Assembly (NCBI RefSeq): GCF_036924515.1
Contig: NZ_JAZHRR010000001.1
Coordinates: 4,683,001-4,747,000, forward strand
Direction of reading: 5' to 3'
Length of the DNA: 64,000 bases
Origin: Bradyrhizobium sp. AZCC 1610
GTDB lineage: Bacteria; Pseudomonadota; Alphaproteobacteria; Rhizobiales; Xanthobacteraceae
A program made the translations under genes and the position numbers. Shown one piece after another: positions 8,782 through 18,683 of the stretch (the first letter of the stretch is position 1; each line of letters starts with the position of its first letter). The notes beneath the pieces were generated by a model that had not been told where the DNA came from, searched no databases, and was given only the letters and a program-made list of their open reading frames with translations.

Positions 8782-9717
8782 TCAGTGCCGCGCGCGGACG
8801 TTCTTGGTTTTGGGCCGGCTTGGTTTCCTTCGCTTGCTCCGTCGCATTGGCTTGGCTGGCGCGGCATGGCTGGACGATGTGAACCTCGCCTTGATCTCGG
8901 CAATCACCTCGTCCACGGTCTCGACGCGAACCGCCCTGTGACGGGCCAAAGAGGCATCCGAAAGCGTCAGATATGGCTTGGCACCGTCTGACTTGGGTAC
9001 GATCACATAGTCTTGGATTAGCTTGGCATCGTTCAGTCGCGGGACGATAAACAGCTCTGATCGCATCTTCCTCAGATGGGCTCGCCATTGTGACGTGCGG
9101 CTTGCGCTCTTCCTTGGCGGTTGCCGCGCCACGCGAAATGAGATGATGCTGCGCGTTCCGTTCAGTGCCAGGCTTGGACCGTCCTCTCTGAGGTGCACTT
9201 GAAGTCCAAGTTCGATCCTTAGCGCCTCCGCAACCTGCGCCGCCAGTTTTGACAATACATCGGACCAATGCTGTCGCGCATCATACCAAGCGCAGTCCCG
9301 TGAGGCTTTATAGCCAATGAGCGCATAGGCTTTTCTTATCGAGCCAAAATGCTTGACGTAACATTGGGTGGAGGGAAGTCCGGCCGTATTGCGGATGATG
9401 CCGTCGCTAAGCTTTCCCCTGCGAGCGAGCGTGTGTCGCAGCCGGCGCAACATCTCGTCTTCTGGGATGGAGATATACTGCTCGGCCATGATTTTTTGGG
9501 CACGTGCGAAGAGGTCTTGGTCGACCATCGGGTCCACCGCCGCCGCGCTCCTAACCCACAGGTGTTGAGGATTGTTGACCAGCTTCTGTCCGAGGCGGCG
9601 GGACGTACGGTTGTAGACGAGATTCCCGACATAGTTCTCATTCTTGAGAATAGCCTGGATCATGATGTCGGTCCAAGGACGCCCATGATGATTGGCCACG
9701 TTCACTCGATTGACCAA
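8782..9717 (-). pseudogene. Large serine recombinase, N-terminal catalytic domain missing
   Basis: The 311-residue frame starts inside the Recombinase (PF07508-type) region: GRPWTDIMIQAILKNENYVG, then NLVYNRTSRRLGQKLVNNP and PMVDQDLFARAQKIM. A long C-terminal region follows, with a Lys/Arg-rich end (MRRSKRRKPSRPKTKNVRARH region). The resolvase domain with the catalytic Ser is absent here and upstream to 10000. Such proteins integrate phages or islands, so this is a trace of an integrated element. A shorter product is possible but could not catalyse strand exchange. Confidence 0.8.
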
Positions 9718-10002
9718 CCATCTTCACGACATAAACCGCGGGAGACAATACTGTGAACCGGTCGTTCGCGCTAGCCGGAACGGCTGACTTCTCCCGCCCT
9801 TCGCGGTGAACAATCTCGCGACGGTTTGGATATCGTCCGTGGCGCGGGATCCGCAAAGTAGATTGGCTAACCGCATTGCTGGAGTCATAAGGCGACCTTA
9901 TCAATTCAAGAGTATTTTGTGGCTAACCCGAAGCGTCAGGATTCTGCAAGATGATCTGAGGCGTGTGTGTGGGTGTCAACCCACAGCGCGAGGCGAACGA
10001 TC

Positions 10003-10125
10003 ATGAGAAAATTGCTGTTGGCGTTCGTTCTATTGACGATCCTGCCAGCTCACCTTCCTCGTGACCAAGGCGACCAGGGTTGGAGCATCAAGCATTTCCA
10101 CTCGTCCTGGCTGCCGGCACAATGA
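10003..10125 (+). pseudogene. Signal-peptide remnant of a lost exported protein
   Basis: ATG 10003 encodes MRKLLLAFVLLTILPAHLPR, a textbook signal peptide, then about 20 unremarkable residues to TGA 10125. At 40 residues it is probably the 5' stub of a deleted secreted-protein gene. The stretch 9718-10002 holds no recognisable gene. Confidence 0.35.
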
Positions 10126-10232
10126 CGATCTGCAATTGCTTACCAGTGCACCGACAATACCGGCCGGCATCCCTAGAAATCCAAATCTGTTGGCTGGTGC
10201 GCGGGGCCTCACAAGAAACACCGGGAGGGATC

Positions 10233-11203
10233 ATGAGAAGCGCTTCAAGAGCCGTGATAGCAATCGTGCTCGCATGCCAGTGGACAACAGTTGGGAGTGG
10301 TACGGCTGCGGGCGCCTACCCCGAACGTGCGATCCGCCTCGTCGTTGGGTTTCCCGCCGGCGGCAGTTCCGATGCAAGCGCACGCATCGTACAGCCGACC
10401 GTCGAAAAGCAATTGGGGCAAACGTTGGTCATTGAAAATCGCCCGGGTGCAGGCGGCTCGATCGCGATCGGCATGGTCGCCAAGGCGCCGCCGGACGGCT
10501 ACCTGATCGGACTGGGCGGCGCGGCGGGTCTAGGCGTCAGCCTCGGCGTCCAGGAGAACGCGGGCTATGACCCGCGCAAGGACCTCGCGCCCGTTACCGG
10601 CCTCGCGTCGGTGCCTTTCATCCTCGCGGCTTCGAATTCGCTGCGGGGAAAGACGCTTCGCGACATCGTCGCCATGGCAAAGCAGCCCAACCAACTTGCA
10701 ATCGGTCACGGTGGTAACGGCACGCTGATGCACCTGACAACCGAGATGTTCAACAGATGGCCGATACCAGGCTTGAACTGGTGCCCTATCGCGGTATGGC
10801 TCCGGTAGTTACCGATCTGATCGGCGGGCATATGCCGCTCGGGGTGATCGATCCTCCATCAGCGATGGCCGCGATCGAGGGCGGTCTCATCACGCCTATC
10901 GCCGTCTCTTCGGCGTATCGATATCAACGTCTTCCAGACATTCCACCATTTGCCGAGCAGGGGGTCCCGGGTTTTGAAGCGACGGGCTGGTTCGGCATCG
11001 TTGCGCCGGCCGGAACTCCAGATGATGCAATCGCGAAAATCAACACAGCATTTGTGACAGCGCTGAAGGATCCGGCAATCGTCGAGCGAATCCGCGCGCT
11101 GGGCTCTGATCCATTACCAATGGCGCCGGATGAATTTTCACGATTTATCGAGAGCGAGGCGAAGAAATGGGAAACGGTTGTCGCAAAGGCGGGGAAGAAA
11201 TAG
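10233..11203 (+). pseudogene. TctC/Bug-family solute receptor with one frameshift
   Basis: From ATG 10233 (GGGAGG upstream) there is a signal peptide, then YPERAIRLVVGFPAGGSSD, VIENRPGAGGSIAIG and PDGYLIGL, all hallmarks of Bug periplasmic receptors. Near 10756 one base appears lost (MFN-R-W instead of MFNQMA). The rest follows in the next frame (LELVPYRGMAPVVTDLIGGH, then GWFGIVAPAGTP) to 11203. Joined, the length is about 320 residues, as for the family. Bug proteins bind carboxylates; no tctAB partner is nearby. A sequencing error would restore the gene. Confidence 0.85.
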
Positions 11204-11439
11204 ATATGGCTTGAGGCGGCGTCGCTGACGATCTTCTCGCGTCCGGCCTTAAGAGCCTTCGATCTGCGGTTGGCGGCCGCTCATGACAGGTAGCGTGGGT
11301 CGGTCAACGTTGCGAGCCAGCAAGCCCGGCCTAAATTATGACTTTGCGCCACCGTTCGATTTCAGCGCTGATGAAACCTGGCAGCTGGTCACGCGGCGGG
11401 CTGTTGCCGGGGACCATGCCGAGCTTGATCACCTGCTGC

Positions 11440-11613
11440 GAACTACAGCAGCGAATGCGTGAGCTCGCTCGCCCGATCACCGTTGGCCTTGTGGCAGCCA
11501 TTGCAATCGTCAGCCTCTGGACGCCTTCCGCTCACGCCGAAATCGCGGCCCGCTGGTTCTCACTGCCCAACTTCCTCTTCTTCGCACCGGTGCCGGTACT
11601 CATGCACCGATAG
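11440..11613 (+). pseudogene. cydB: Fragment of cytochrome bd oxidase subunit II
   Basis: The frame contains CELQQRMRELARPITVGLVA, then IAIVSLWTPSAHAEIAARWF and SLPNFLFFAPVPVL, matching the middle of CydB-type integral membrane subunits. The parts before and after are missing. The adjacent stretch 11204-11440 shows no gene; 11614-11790 has a T-run (ctttttttgcc) after a GC-rich segment but no clear hairpin. Confidence 0.65.
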
Positions 11614-11831
11614 AAGCCAAGGGCGGGCGGCGATGCCTTCAGTAGATTCAGGCGCCGAAGGTTTGGCTGGGCAAATAGTCGTTTCCTCCCAGACTTGGGG
11701 CCCCGCCTTGCAAAAGTCCGGGCTTTTTTTGCCTCTCGGCGCTCGCTACCAACCGAGACAGAGCGAACGTCGCCTCAAGCAAGATTGAGGCGATGACCTC
11801 AACCCAGTGCCCTAATGAACCGGAGCCACCC

Positions 11832-12509
11832 ATGAACCGCATCACCGGCCGCTCGGCCTTCCTGGCCCTGCTGAAGGATGAGGGCATTACCCATCTGTTC
11901 GGAAATCCCGGCACCACCGAACTTCCCATCATGCACGCGCTGAAGGACCATCCGGAGCTGATCTACGTCATGGCGATGCAGGAGAGCTTGGTGGTTGCGA
12001 TCGCCGACGGATTCAGCCGGGCATCCGGCCGCCTGGTCGCCTGTAACGTCCATGTCGCGCCCGGTCTCGGCAACGCCATAGGTTCGCTCTACAACGCGAA
12101 GTTCACCGGTACTCCCATGATCCTCACTGCGGGACAGCAGGAACAGGGCCATGGATTGATGGAGCCCCTGCTGTACGAACCCCTCGTCCGGATTGCCGAG
12201 CCGCTGGTCAAATGGGCTGTAGAAGTTACTCGGCTTGAAGACCTGCCCCGCATCGTGCGCCGGGCAGCCAAGATCGCAACCACGCCCCCCACGGGGCCCG
12301 TATTCATCTCTCTTCCCGGCGACATCCTCAACGCAGAAGCCGGCATAGAGCTGGGCCGGTCGACGCGAGACACGCGCGTTGCGCCATCCGCCGAAGCGCT
12401 CCAGGCGTTGGCTCGCCGAATTTTGGCGGCCGACCGCGGCTCCGAACAGGTGTTCATACCTCCGTCAGGCAGCTCGAGGCCGATATTCGCGCTTTCATCG
12501 ACGGCATAA
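11832..12509 (+). pseudogene. Thiamine-diphosphate enzyme (benzoylformate decarboxylase-like), truncated
   Basis: ATG 11832 is preceded by GGAG. The N-terminal ThDP pyrimidine-binding domain is clear: GITHLFGNPGTTELP with its following helix, MQESLVVAIADGFSRASGR, and APGLGNAIGSLYNAKFTG. The catalytic Glu candidate is in MQES. About 225 of 540-560 residues remain; the central and pyrophosphate-binding domains are gone. The break at about 12455 abuts an IS630 transposase remnant, so an older insertion plus deletion is the likely cause. Confidence 0.8.
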
Positions 12510-12600
12510 CGAAAATCCAAAGCCCTTCAAATGGACCAAATCTTGGCTTCAGTTAAGCGCTTCTGCCGCAAAGCTCAGCAGACCTTATGCGACGAAATTT
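12466..12600 (+). pseudogene. 3' remnant of an older IS630-family transposase
   Basis: Across two frame changes the sequence reads RQLEADIRAFID, then RHNENPKPFKWTKS, then DQILASVKRFCRKAQQTLCD before TAG at 12600. This is the conserved C-terminus of one IS630-family transposase group (L-x-x-x-I-x-x-F-I-x-x-x-N-x-x-PKPF-x-WTK-S-A-D-x-IL). It is not part of the intact element that begins at 12616. A truncated N-terminal IS630 transposase of this general type is at 18895-19184. Confidence 0.7.
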
Positions 12601-12615
12601 AGATTCACGTGACTA

Positions 12616-13663
12616 GAGCGGGATGGGTCTAGTCTGAATCGATTGAGGATTCCCAAATCGGAAGACTTCTGATTCAACATGCTGGCTGGGAAGGAGGCCA
12701 GCATGGATGGGACGACCCTATTCGAACGACCTTCGTGAGCGGGTGGTGAAGGCCGTCATCAAAGGCGGCCTGTCGCGGCATCAGGCGGCGGCCCAATTTG
12801 GGGTGGGCATCAGCACGGCGATCAACTGGGTACAGCGCTTCCACGAGACTGGGAGCGTCAAGCCGGACCAGATCGGCGGCTACAGGCCAAAGAAGATTGC
12901 GGGGCCGCACCGCGAATGGCTGATGCAACGGTGCCGGAAGGATTTTACCGTGCGCGGGCTGGTCGCCGAACTCGCCGAGCGTGGCCTCAAGGTCGATTAC
13001 CGCACGATGTGGGAATTCGTCCACGCTGAGAAGCTCAGTTACAAAAAAAGACGCTGATTGCTGCCGAGCAGGATCGTCCCGATGTTGCCCGTCGGCGGGC
13101 GCAGTGGACCAAGTATCGGGATCGGATCGATCCCACTCGGCTGGTGTTCATCGATGAGACCTGGACCAAAACCAATATGGCGCCGCTACGGGGCTGGGCG
13201 CCGCGCGGTCAACGCCTCAAAGCCAAGGTGCCGCACGGCCGCTGGCAGACCATGACCTTCATGGCCGCCTTGCGCCACGATCGCATCACCGCTCCATGGT
13301 TCATCGAGGGGCCGATCAACGGCGAAGCCTTCCTTCTCTACATCGAGAAGGTTCTGGTCCCGACCCTGCGCCATGGCGACATCGTCATCATGGACAATCT
13401 CGGCTCGCACAAGGCCACCGCCGTGCGTCGCGCCATCCGTGCCGCCGGCGCCCGGCTCTTCTACCTGCCGAAATACTCGCCCGATCTGAACCCCATCGAG
13501 CAGTTCTTCGCTAAGTTCAAACACTGGCTGCGAAAAGCCGCACAGCGAACCACCGAGGCCGTCTACGATGCTATCGCTCCCATCCTCAACACCGTCTCAC
13601 CGGCCGAATGCGCTAATTACTTCGCCAACGCCGGATATGACCAAACATAAACCCACCCCGCTC
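12616..13663 (+). mobile_element. Complete IS630-family insertion sequence
   Basis: The 1048-base element has imperfect terminal inverted repeats: left GAGCGGGATGGGTCTAGTCT, right (reverse complement) GAGCGGGGTGGGTTTATGTT. TA dinucleotides flank it at 12614-12615 and 13664-13665, the known target duplication of IS630/mariner elements. It carries a two-frame transposase. Confidence 0.85.
12707..13650 (+). CDS. IS630-family transposase (two frames, programmed -1 frameshift)
   Basis: Frame 1 (12707-13057) is the helix-turn-helix part: [20 protein letters not shown], then [20 protein letters not shown]. It ends at a run of seven A (13043-13049) just before its TGA. A -1 shift on AAAAAAA continues in frame as [20 protein letters not shown] and into the DDE domain, with D in FIDETW, D in [11 protein letters not shown] and E in [14 protein letters not shown]630 elements of rhizobia commonly use such a slip site. 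The fused product is about 314 residues, full length for the family. It appears functional. Confidence 0.85.
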
Positions 13664-13865
13664 TAGATCATTTCTGACAGAGTGTCCGCAAGTGGCAAAA
13701 CCAGAAGTTGAACCTTTGTCGAATGTCCGCTTTGCGCCAAGGGACTAAACCGCTCGCGCGATAGGGCGCCGCAGCAGGCAGGGCAGCCAACAGGATAGCG
13801 CAACGGGGCGTCCTGTCTTGAGATCGAGGGGTTTCGACAACCTCACTCAAGACAGGAGCATCCCC

Positions 13866-14741
13866 ATGACCGACGAGGCCATGAGCCCATTGCGGCGGCG
13901 CATGATCGAAGACATGACGATCCGCAAGTTAGCGCCGAAGACCAAACATGACTACGTGCAACGGGTCAAGAACTTCGCTGCGTTCCTCGGGCGATCGCCG
14001 GATACGGCGAGCTTCGAGGACGTGCGCCGCTACCAGCTCCATCTGGCGGCGAGCGGCGTTGGCGTGCCGACCATCAACCAGACCGTATCGACGCTGCGGT
14101 TCTTCTTTAAGGTCACGCTCAAGCGCCACGAGATCGTCGAGCATACCCATGTCATTCACGAGCCGCGCAAGCTGCCGGTGGTGCTCAGCGTCGAAGAGGT
14201 GGCGCGGCTGCTCGATGCGGCGCCGGGGCTGAAGTACAAGGCGGCGCTGAGCGTGGCCTATGGCGCCGGTCTGCGCGCCGCCGAGGTGGTCTCGCTCAAG
14301 GTCGCCGACATCGACAGCAAACGCATGATCATCCGCGTCGAGCAGGGCAAAGGCGGCAAGGACCGTAACGTCATGCTCTCCCCACACCTGCTCAATCTGT
14401 TGCGCACCTGGTGGCGGACGGCGCGGCCCCGGGGTTGGCTATTTCCAGGCCGCGATCCGGCGCAGCCGATGACCACGCGCCAGCTCAATCGCGCCTGCCA
14501 CGCCGCCGCCCAGATGGCGGAGATCAACAAGCGCGTCTCGCTGCACACCTTGCGGCACAGCTTTGCCACCCACCTGCTCGAGCAGAACATCGATGTCCGC
14601 GTCATCCAGGTGCTGCTCGGTCACGCCAAGCTCGACACCACGGCGCTCTATACCCGCGTCGCCACCAAGACGATCAGCGAGGTCATGAGCCCGCTGGAGC
14701 ACATCGCGCTCAAGCTCAAGGAGATCCGGCCGCCCGGCTGA
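13866..14741 (+). CDS. Tyrosine recombinase of the IS91-family element (copy 1)
   Basis: ATG 13866 (MTDEAMSPLRRRMIEDMTIR) follows GACAGGAGCATCCCC. The product has about 291 residues. A SAM-like N-terminal DNA-binding domain includes KTKHDYVQRVKNFAAFLGRS. The catalytic domain has Arg in YGAGLRAAEVVSLKV, His and Arg in SLHTLRHSFATHLL, His in VLLGHAKLDTTAL and Tyr in LYTRV. Copy 2 differs by one residue (KTQHDY). The gene lies 13 bases upstream of the transposase gene. Such recombinases accompany a subset of IS91-like elements, perhaps resolving or assisting transposition (inference). Confidence 0.85.
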   Translation: MTDEAMSPLRRRMIEDMTIRKLAPKTKHDYVQRVKNFAAFLGRSPDTASFEDVRRYQLHLAASGVGVPTINQTVSTLRFFFKVTLKRHEIVEHTHVIHEPRKLPVVLSVEEVARLLDAAPGLKYKAALSVAYGAGLRAAEVVSLKVADIDSKRMIIRVEQGKGGKDRNVMLSPHLLNLLRTWWRTARPRGWLFPGRDPAQPMTTRQLNRACHAAAQMAEINKRVSLHTLRHSFATHLLEQNIDVRVIQVLLGHAKLDTTALYTRVATKTISEVMSPLEHIALKLKEIRPPG

Positions 14742-14754
14742 CGCTGAGGCGCTT

Positions 14755-15960
14755 ATGTCGCGCCCGGCTTTGGAGGTCGCGGATATCTTCCGCGACCGTG
14801 GACCGGCATGGCGCAGAGCCAATGCCGGCCATGTCAGCCTCGAGCAGTTGAAGGTGATGTCGGCAATCGAGAACTGCCGCACGGCAGCTCTCGGCGGCCA
14901 TGTTACGCGCTGCGAGGACTGCGCCTATACGACGATTGCCTACAACTCCTGCCGCAACCGGCACTGCCCGAAGTGCCAGGGCGCCGCCGCGAAGCAATGG
15001 CTCGCCGCGCGTGAAGCCGATCTGTTGCCGGTGCCGTACTATCACGTGGTGTTCACGCTGCCGGCGCCGATCGCCGACATTGCCTACCAGAACAAGGCGG
15101 TGATCTACGATCTCTTGTTCAAGGTCTCGGCCGAGACCATGCTGACGATCGCTGCCGATCCGGAGCATTTGGGTGCCAGGATCGGCATCACCTCCGTGCT
15201 GCACACCTGGGGCTCAGCGATGACTCACCACCCGCATGTTCACATGATCGTCCCAGGCGGCGGCATCTCGCCTGACGGCAAGCGCTAGGTGTCCTGCCGG
15301 CCCGGATTCTTCCTCCCCGTGCGCGTGCTCTCCCGCCTGTTCCGACGGCTGTTCCTGGAGAGGCTCCTTGCCGCACACCAGGCCGGCCTCCTGAAGTTCT
15401 TCGGCGATCACGCAGCCCTCGCCGACCCGCAGGCGTTCGCGGCGTGTCTGGCACCGCTACGCCGAGCCGAATGGGTGGTCTATGCCAAGCGCCCGTTCGG
15501 TGGGCCACAGGCCGTGTTGGCCTATCTGTCCCGCTATACCCACCGTGTCGCCATCGCCAACAGCCGGCTGATCGCCTGCGACCGCGACAGCGTCGCCTTC
15601 CGATGGAAGGACTATCGTGCCGAAGGTCGTGATCGCCACAATGTCATGACACTGGCCACCAGCGAGTTCATCCGTCGCTTCCTGATCCACGTCCTGCCGC
15701 ACGGCTTCCACCGCATCCGTCACTACGGACTGCTCGCCAGCGGTACCCGCGCCGGCAATATCGCTCAAGCGCGCCGATTGCTCGACGTGCCTGCGGCACA
15801 GCCCGAGGTCGAAGATAATAGCTGCGCCGAGACCGATGAGCCCAAACCGCTCTCGCACCCGTGCCCTTGCTGCGGCGGCCGCATGGTCATCATCGAGACA
15901 TTCCATCGCGGCGCCTCGCCGCGCTACCGGCCGGCGGTAATCAGGATCGACACATCGTGA
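14755..15960 (+). pseudogene. IS91-family Y2 transposase, interrupted by an in-frame TAG (copy 1)
   Basis: The 402-codon frame has the zinc-ribbon CEDCAYTTIAYNSCRNRHCP with following KCQ, the HUH motif HPHVHMIVPGGGIS, the paired tyrosines in YLSRYTHRVAIAN, a C-terminal CPCCGGRM ribbon, and the end AVIRIDTS that suits the family. Codon 178 (15286-15288) is TAG, where copy 2 has TGG (Trp). The stop separates the HUH motif from the catalytic tyrosines, so this copy should be inactive unless the stop is suppressed. Confidence 0.85.
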
Positions 15961-16609
15961 CCAGAACCGGTTCGCCACGGCATTCCATTGCGCCTCTGCC
16001 TCGCCGACTCTCGATCGGCCATGACCATGCTCGCCGTTGCGACGCCCGCGGCAACCGACTCGTCGATCAATCTCCGCTGCGCGACCCCAGTTCCGACGAT
16101 TGCAATCGACCGACCGAGTTCGCCACCGCTTCGACCGCTCCCTACAGAGGTAGTCAACGCTCCTCGGCAACACACCGCCAGCGACGAAATCCCCATAGCG
16201 ACTGACGCGCCACCTCGCCCAACATCCCGCGGTTTCCTCCCTTGGAGGTTTGCGGACGCCGGCCCCGTGCCCGCGGCGCAATCTTCATGGGGCCGGCATC
16301 CGAAAACCTTCACAAAATCGGAAATCCCTCCGCTGGCGCGGCATGTCCGTTCTATTCCCACAGAGCAGACATCGCGAGCCGCTTGCTTAGGTCCGCTTCG
16401 TGCCAAGAGCTGCCCTCCTGGCCAAGTCGCATTTTGACCCAACTCGGACTTGACAGGCTTCCTTACACATCTGCGCCGTCGATCTCAGATATTTGCATCC
16501 GCCCATGTGAGCCGGTTCACATCCACCGCGCACGTTTGGTCCCACCGTCAGCTGGGGCACTTTCAACGTGTGCCTCGGGGGGAAATTGCACACACTAGGA
16601 GGGAATGCC

Positions 16610-17011
16610 ATGAGATCAAATTACAAAATCGCAGTGGCAGTGACCGCAGGTGTCGCGATTGGCGCTCTCGCGGTTGAAGGTCTTCACGCTCAGGCAAAGC
16701 CACCGGTCTATTTCGTGGCAGAAATCGACGTGACCAACCCGGATGCGTATGCAAAGGAGTACGCTCCGAAGGCTCAGGCCATCATCAAGGCAGCCGGCGG
16801 TCGCTTCTTGGCTATCGGCGGATCCGCCGCAACTACAGGAACGGTGACAGCATTTGATGGAGACGCGCCGAAGCGTGTGGTCGTTCAGGTCTGGGATAGT
16901 ATGGAGAAAATTCGGGCCTGGCGGGCCAATCCAGAATATGTCGAGCTTCGCAAGGTTGGCGAAAAATACGCGAAGTTCCGCTCGTTTGCTGTTGATGGTC
17001 TGAAAGAGTAG
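16610..17011 (+). CDS. DUF1330 family protein with signal peptide
   Basis: ATG 16610 has AGGAGGG upstream. Residues 1-28 are a signal peptide (IAVAVTAGVAIGALAVEGLH ending AQA). The mature 105 residues are a DUF1330 ferredoxin-like fold: VYFVAEIDVTNPDAYAKEYA, GGRFLAIGG and KRVVVQVWDSMEKIRAW. DUF1330 proteins are small dimeric alpha/beta barrels of unknown function; an exported form is common in Bradyrhizobium. It is a single-gene unit closed by a strong terminator. The stretch 16317-16609 shows no gene. Confidence 0.88.
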   Translation: MRSNYKIAVAVTAGVAIGALAVEGLHAQAKPPVYFVAEIDVTNPDAYAKEYAPKAQAIIKAAGGRFLAIGGSAATTGTVTAFDGDAPKRVVVQVWDSMEKIRAWRANPEYVELRKVGEKYAKFRSFAVDGLKE

Positions 17012-17027
17012 CTTGAATACCTGAGCC

Positions 17028-17070
17028 AGAGGCCGCCTTTTGCTGGCGGCCTCTTCACGATCTTTTTTTA
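17028..17070 (+). terminator. Rho-independent terminator after the DUF1330 gene
   Basis: A perfect 10-base stem AGAGGCCGCC / GGCGGCCTCT (17028-17037 and 17045-17054) with loop TTTTGCT is followed by TTTTTTT at 17063-17069. It lies 17 bases after the stop codon at 17011. Confidence 0.85.
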
Positions 17071-17276
17071 ACCGATCGAGCCGACGCGAACGATCCCCAT
17101 CGTTCACGGACATTGGAAAAGGGGTTCGGTTCGATCATCGACGGGCCGCGGAGCAGGTGACGCTTCGTCTCACAGTGGGGCAACGGGATGTCGGTTTGAC
17201 GCAGTGCATGAGTCCGAGTCTGGCCCTGAGCTGCCTTTCTGAGCAGGGCGGAGTTCGTCCGCTCCGCCCCGGTGGT

Positions 17277-17912
17277 TCAGACATCAACCTGTTCCGCTAT
17301 TGCGAGAGCATCGTCGACTTCGATCCCCAGATATCGGACGGTACTCTCGATTTTCGTGTGGCCCAATAAAAGCTGCACGGCTCGCAAGTTGCCGGTACGC
17401 CGGTAGATGAGGGTCGCCTTTGTTCGACGCAGTGAATGCGTTCCGAGCCAGTGCGAATCCAGCCCTATACTGGCAAGCCAATCAGACAACAGGCGCGCGT
17501 ACTGCCGAGTGGTTAGGCTGCGGTCAGGTCCTCGTCGGCCGGCGAATAAATATTGGCCCGGCTTCTTGCCGGTCGCCCTCAGATAATCGTCGATAGCTTC
17601 GCGCGTTGACTCCGTGAGTTCAAATTTGACCGGCCGTCCCGTCTTCTTCTGCCGGACGCTTGCGCGATCGGCGGCATAGCCGCTTGGCGCAATGTCATCG
17701 ACTTTCAGGGCCACGACATCGCAGCCGCGAAGTTTGCTATCAATGGCAACGTTGAAAAGCGCCAGATCCCGGAGCCTCCCTTCGACCTGGAGCTTCGTTC
17801 GGATGGACCAGACGTGCTTCGGCCGGAGAGGTGGCTTAGCGCCGACGACCTTTCCCTTATTCCATGGCACGTGCTTCGAGACGTTCTCACTGGTGCTTGG
17901 GATATCGGTCAT
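17277..17912 (-). CDS. Small tyrosine recombinase/integrase
   Basis: 211 residues, preceded by GGAGG. The catalytic set is complete: Arg62 (SKLRGCDVVALKV), His159 and Arg162 (GTHSLRRTKATL), His185 (LLLGHTKIEST) and Tyr194 (VRYLGI). The N-terminal core-binding domain is short (about 45 residues), as in a family of compact integrases known from plasmids and islands. No attachment site or tRNA is seen next to it. It could still be active. Confidence 0.85.
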   Translation of the reverse strand: MTDIPSTSENVSKHVPWNKGKVVGAKPPLRPKHVWSIRTKLQVEGRLRDLALFNVAIDSKLRGCDVVALKVDDIAPSGYAADRASVRQKKTGRPVKFELTESTREAIDDYLRATGKKPGQYLFAGRRGPDRSLTTRQYARLLSDWLASIGLDSHWLGTHSLRRTKATLIYRRTGNLRAVQLLLGHTKIESTVRYLGIEVDDALAIAEQVDV

Positions 17913-18105
17913 GGTGACCTCCTCAGTTGATGAGGATGGCCATTCTCAACCCGGTAACCTTCTGAACCTGCGTCGGCTTTCAGACGATTGGAGACATACT
18001 TCGGCCCCACTTCGATCGATCAAGGACGCAATTGACCCACATGAGACATTTTCTCCGCGCTCGGGTCGCTCAGCGCTAGACCGTCACCCCCTATCGCCCC
18101 GCATA

Positions 18106-18137
18106 TCCAGCGAAAATAATTTCCAGCGAAAATAATT
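18106..18137. repeat. Perfect tandem duplication of 16 bases
   Basis: TCCAGCGAAAATAATT occurs twice, back to back (18106-18121, 18122-18137). It lies in the 312-base gap between the integrase gene and the DUF3237 gene, which shows no other gene. It may be replication slippage or a doubled binding site. Confidence 0.7.
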
Positions 18138-18224
18138 TCTCCCGAACATGTCGTCTTGGTGGTCACCCGTTCGACTGGGTGTCGGCGATCCGGCCAAACA
18201 ACAGGAGTTACCAGGAGAAATGCA

Positions 18225-18683
18225 ATGACTCAAAATGCAGCAATGAGGGGCGAGAAGATTTACGACATGGAACTCAATATCACTGGAGTTACCGACTACG
18301 GCGTGAGCATGGACGCCATCCTTGCCAGCCAGGAAGCGATTCCACTACACGGAGCTCGATTTGACCTTGCGGTCGATGGGCGGTACGAGGGCCGCCTCGC
18401 GGGACACGCGCACGGCGTCGACTATCTGCGGGTACGCGCCGATGGTCGCATCGAGCTGGACCTGCACGTCATCATCGAGACTGAGGACGGCCACCGGATC
18501 GCGTTGTCCGGTGACGGCCAGGCTGCGCCGCGACCCGGCGAGCCGGTGCTCGACATCTTCGCAAACGTCCGCCTCTCCACCGCGTCCAAAAACTATGCCT
18601 GGGTCAATGAGCGACAGATCTGGGGTGTGGGGACCGCGAGCCTGGTGACCGGGAAGGTCCGCGCCGAAGGCTTCATGCAGTGA
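18225..18683 (+). CDS. DUF3237 family protein
   Basis: ATG 18225 with AGGAG 7 bases upstream. The 152-residue product has DUF3237 blocks: an N-terminal beta-strand with TDYGVSMDAILASQEAIPLHG, a central GHAHGVDYLRVRADGRIELD with HVIIETEDGHRI, and a C-terminal NYAWVNERQIWGVGT. DUF3237 folds as a small beta-barrel; the activity is unknown. In some soil bacteria such genes neighbour aromatic or hydrocarbon degradation genes. Confidence 0.8.
   Translation: MTQNAAMRGEKIYDMELNITGVTDYGVSMDAILASQEAIPLHGARFDLAVDGRYEGRLAGHAHGVDYLRVRADGRIELDLHVIIETEDGHRIALSGDGQAAPRPGEPVLDIFANVRLSTASKNYAWVNERQIWGVGTASLVTGKVRAEGFMQ

Larger units (their letters stand above)
13742..16316 (+). mobile_element. IS91-family element, copy 1 (with tyrosine recombinase)
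   Basis: Identical, apart from four noticed differences, to 52827-55402. Identity starts at GGACTAAACCGCTCG and ends at CTTCACAAA, giving the element limits. It contains a tyrosine recombinase gene, a Y2-type (HUH) transposase gene and about 350 bases of 3' non-coding DNA. Its left end interrupts a copy of the GTCCGCTTTG repeat family (13722-13740). No target duplication is expected for IS91 elements and none is seen. Confidence 0.85.

Noticed and set aside
9638..9904. An 88-codon minus-strand frame upstream of the recombinase fragment as the missing catalytic domain
   Set aside because: No resolvase motifs (no catalytic Ser context) are present, so it does not restore the recombinase.
15286..15288. 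TAG in the IS91-family transposase as a possible pyrrolysine or suppressed codon
   Set aside because: The second copy has TGG at the same place, so a simple nonsense mutation explains it.
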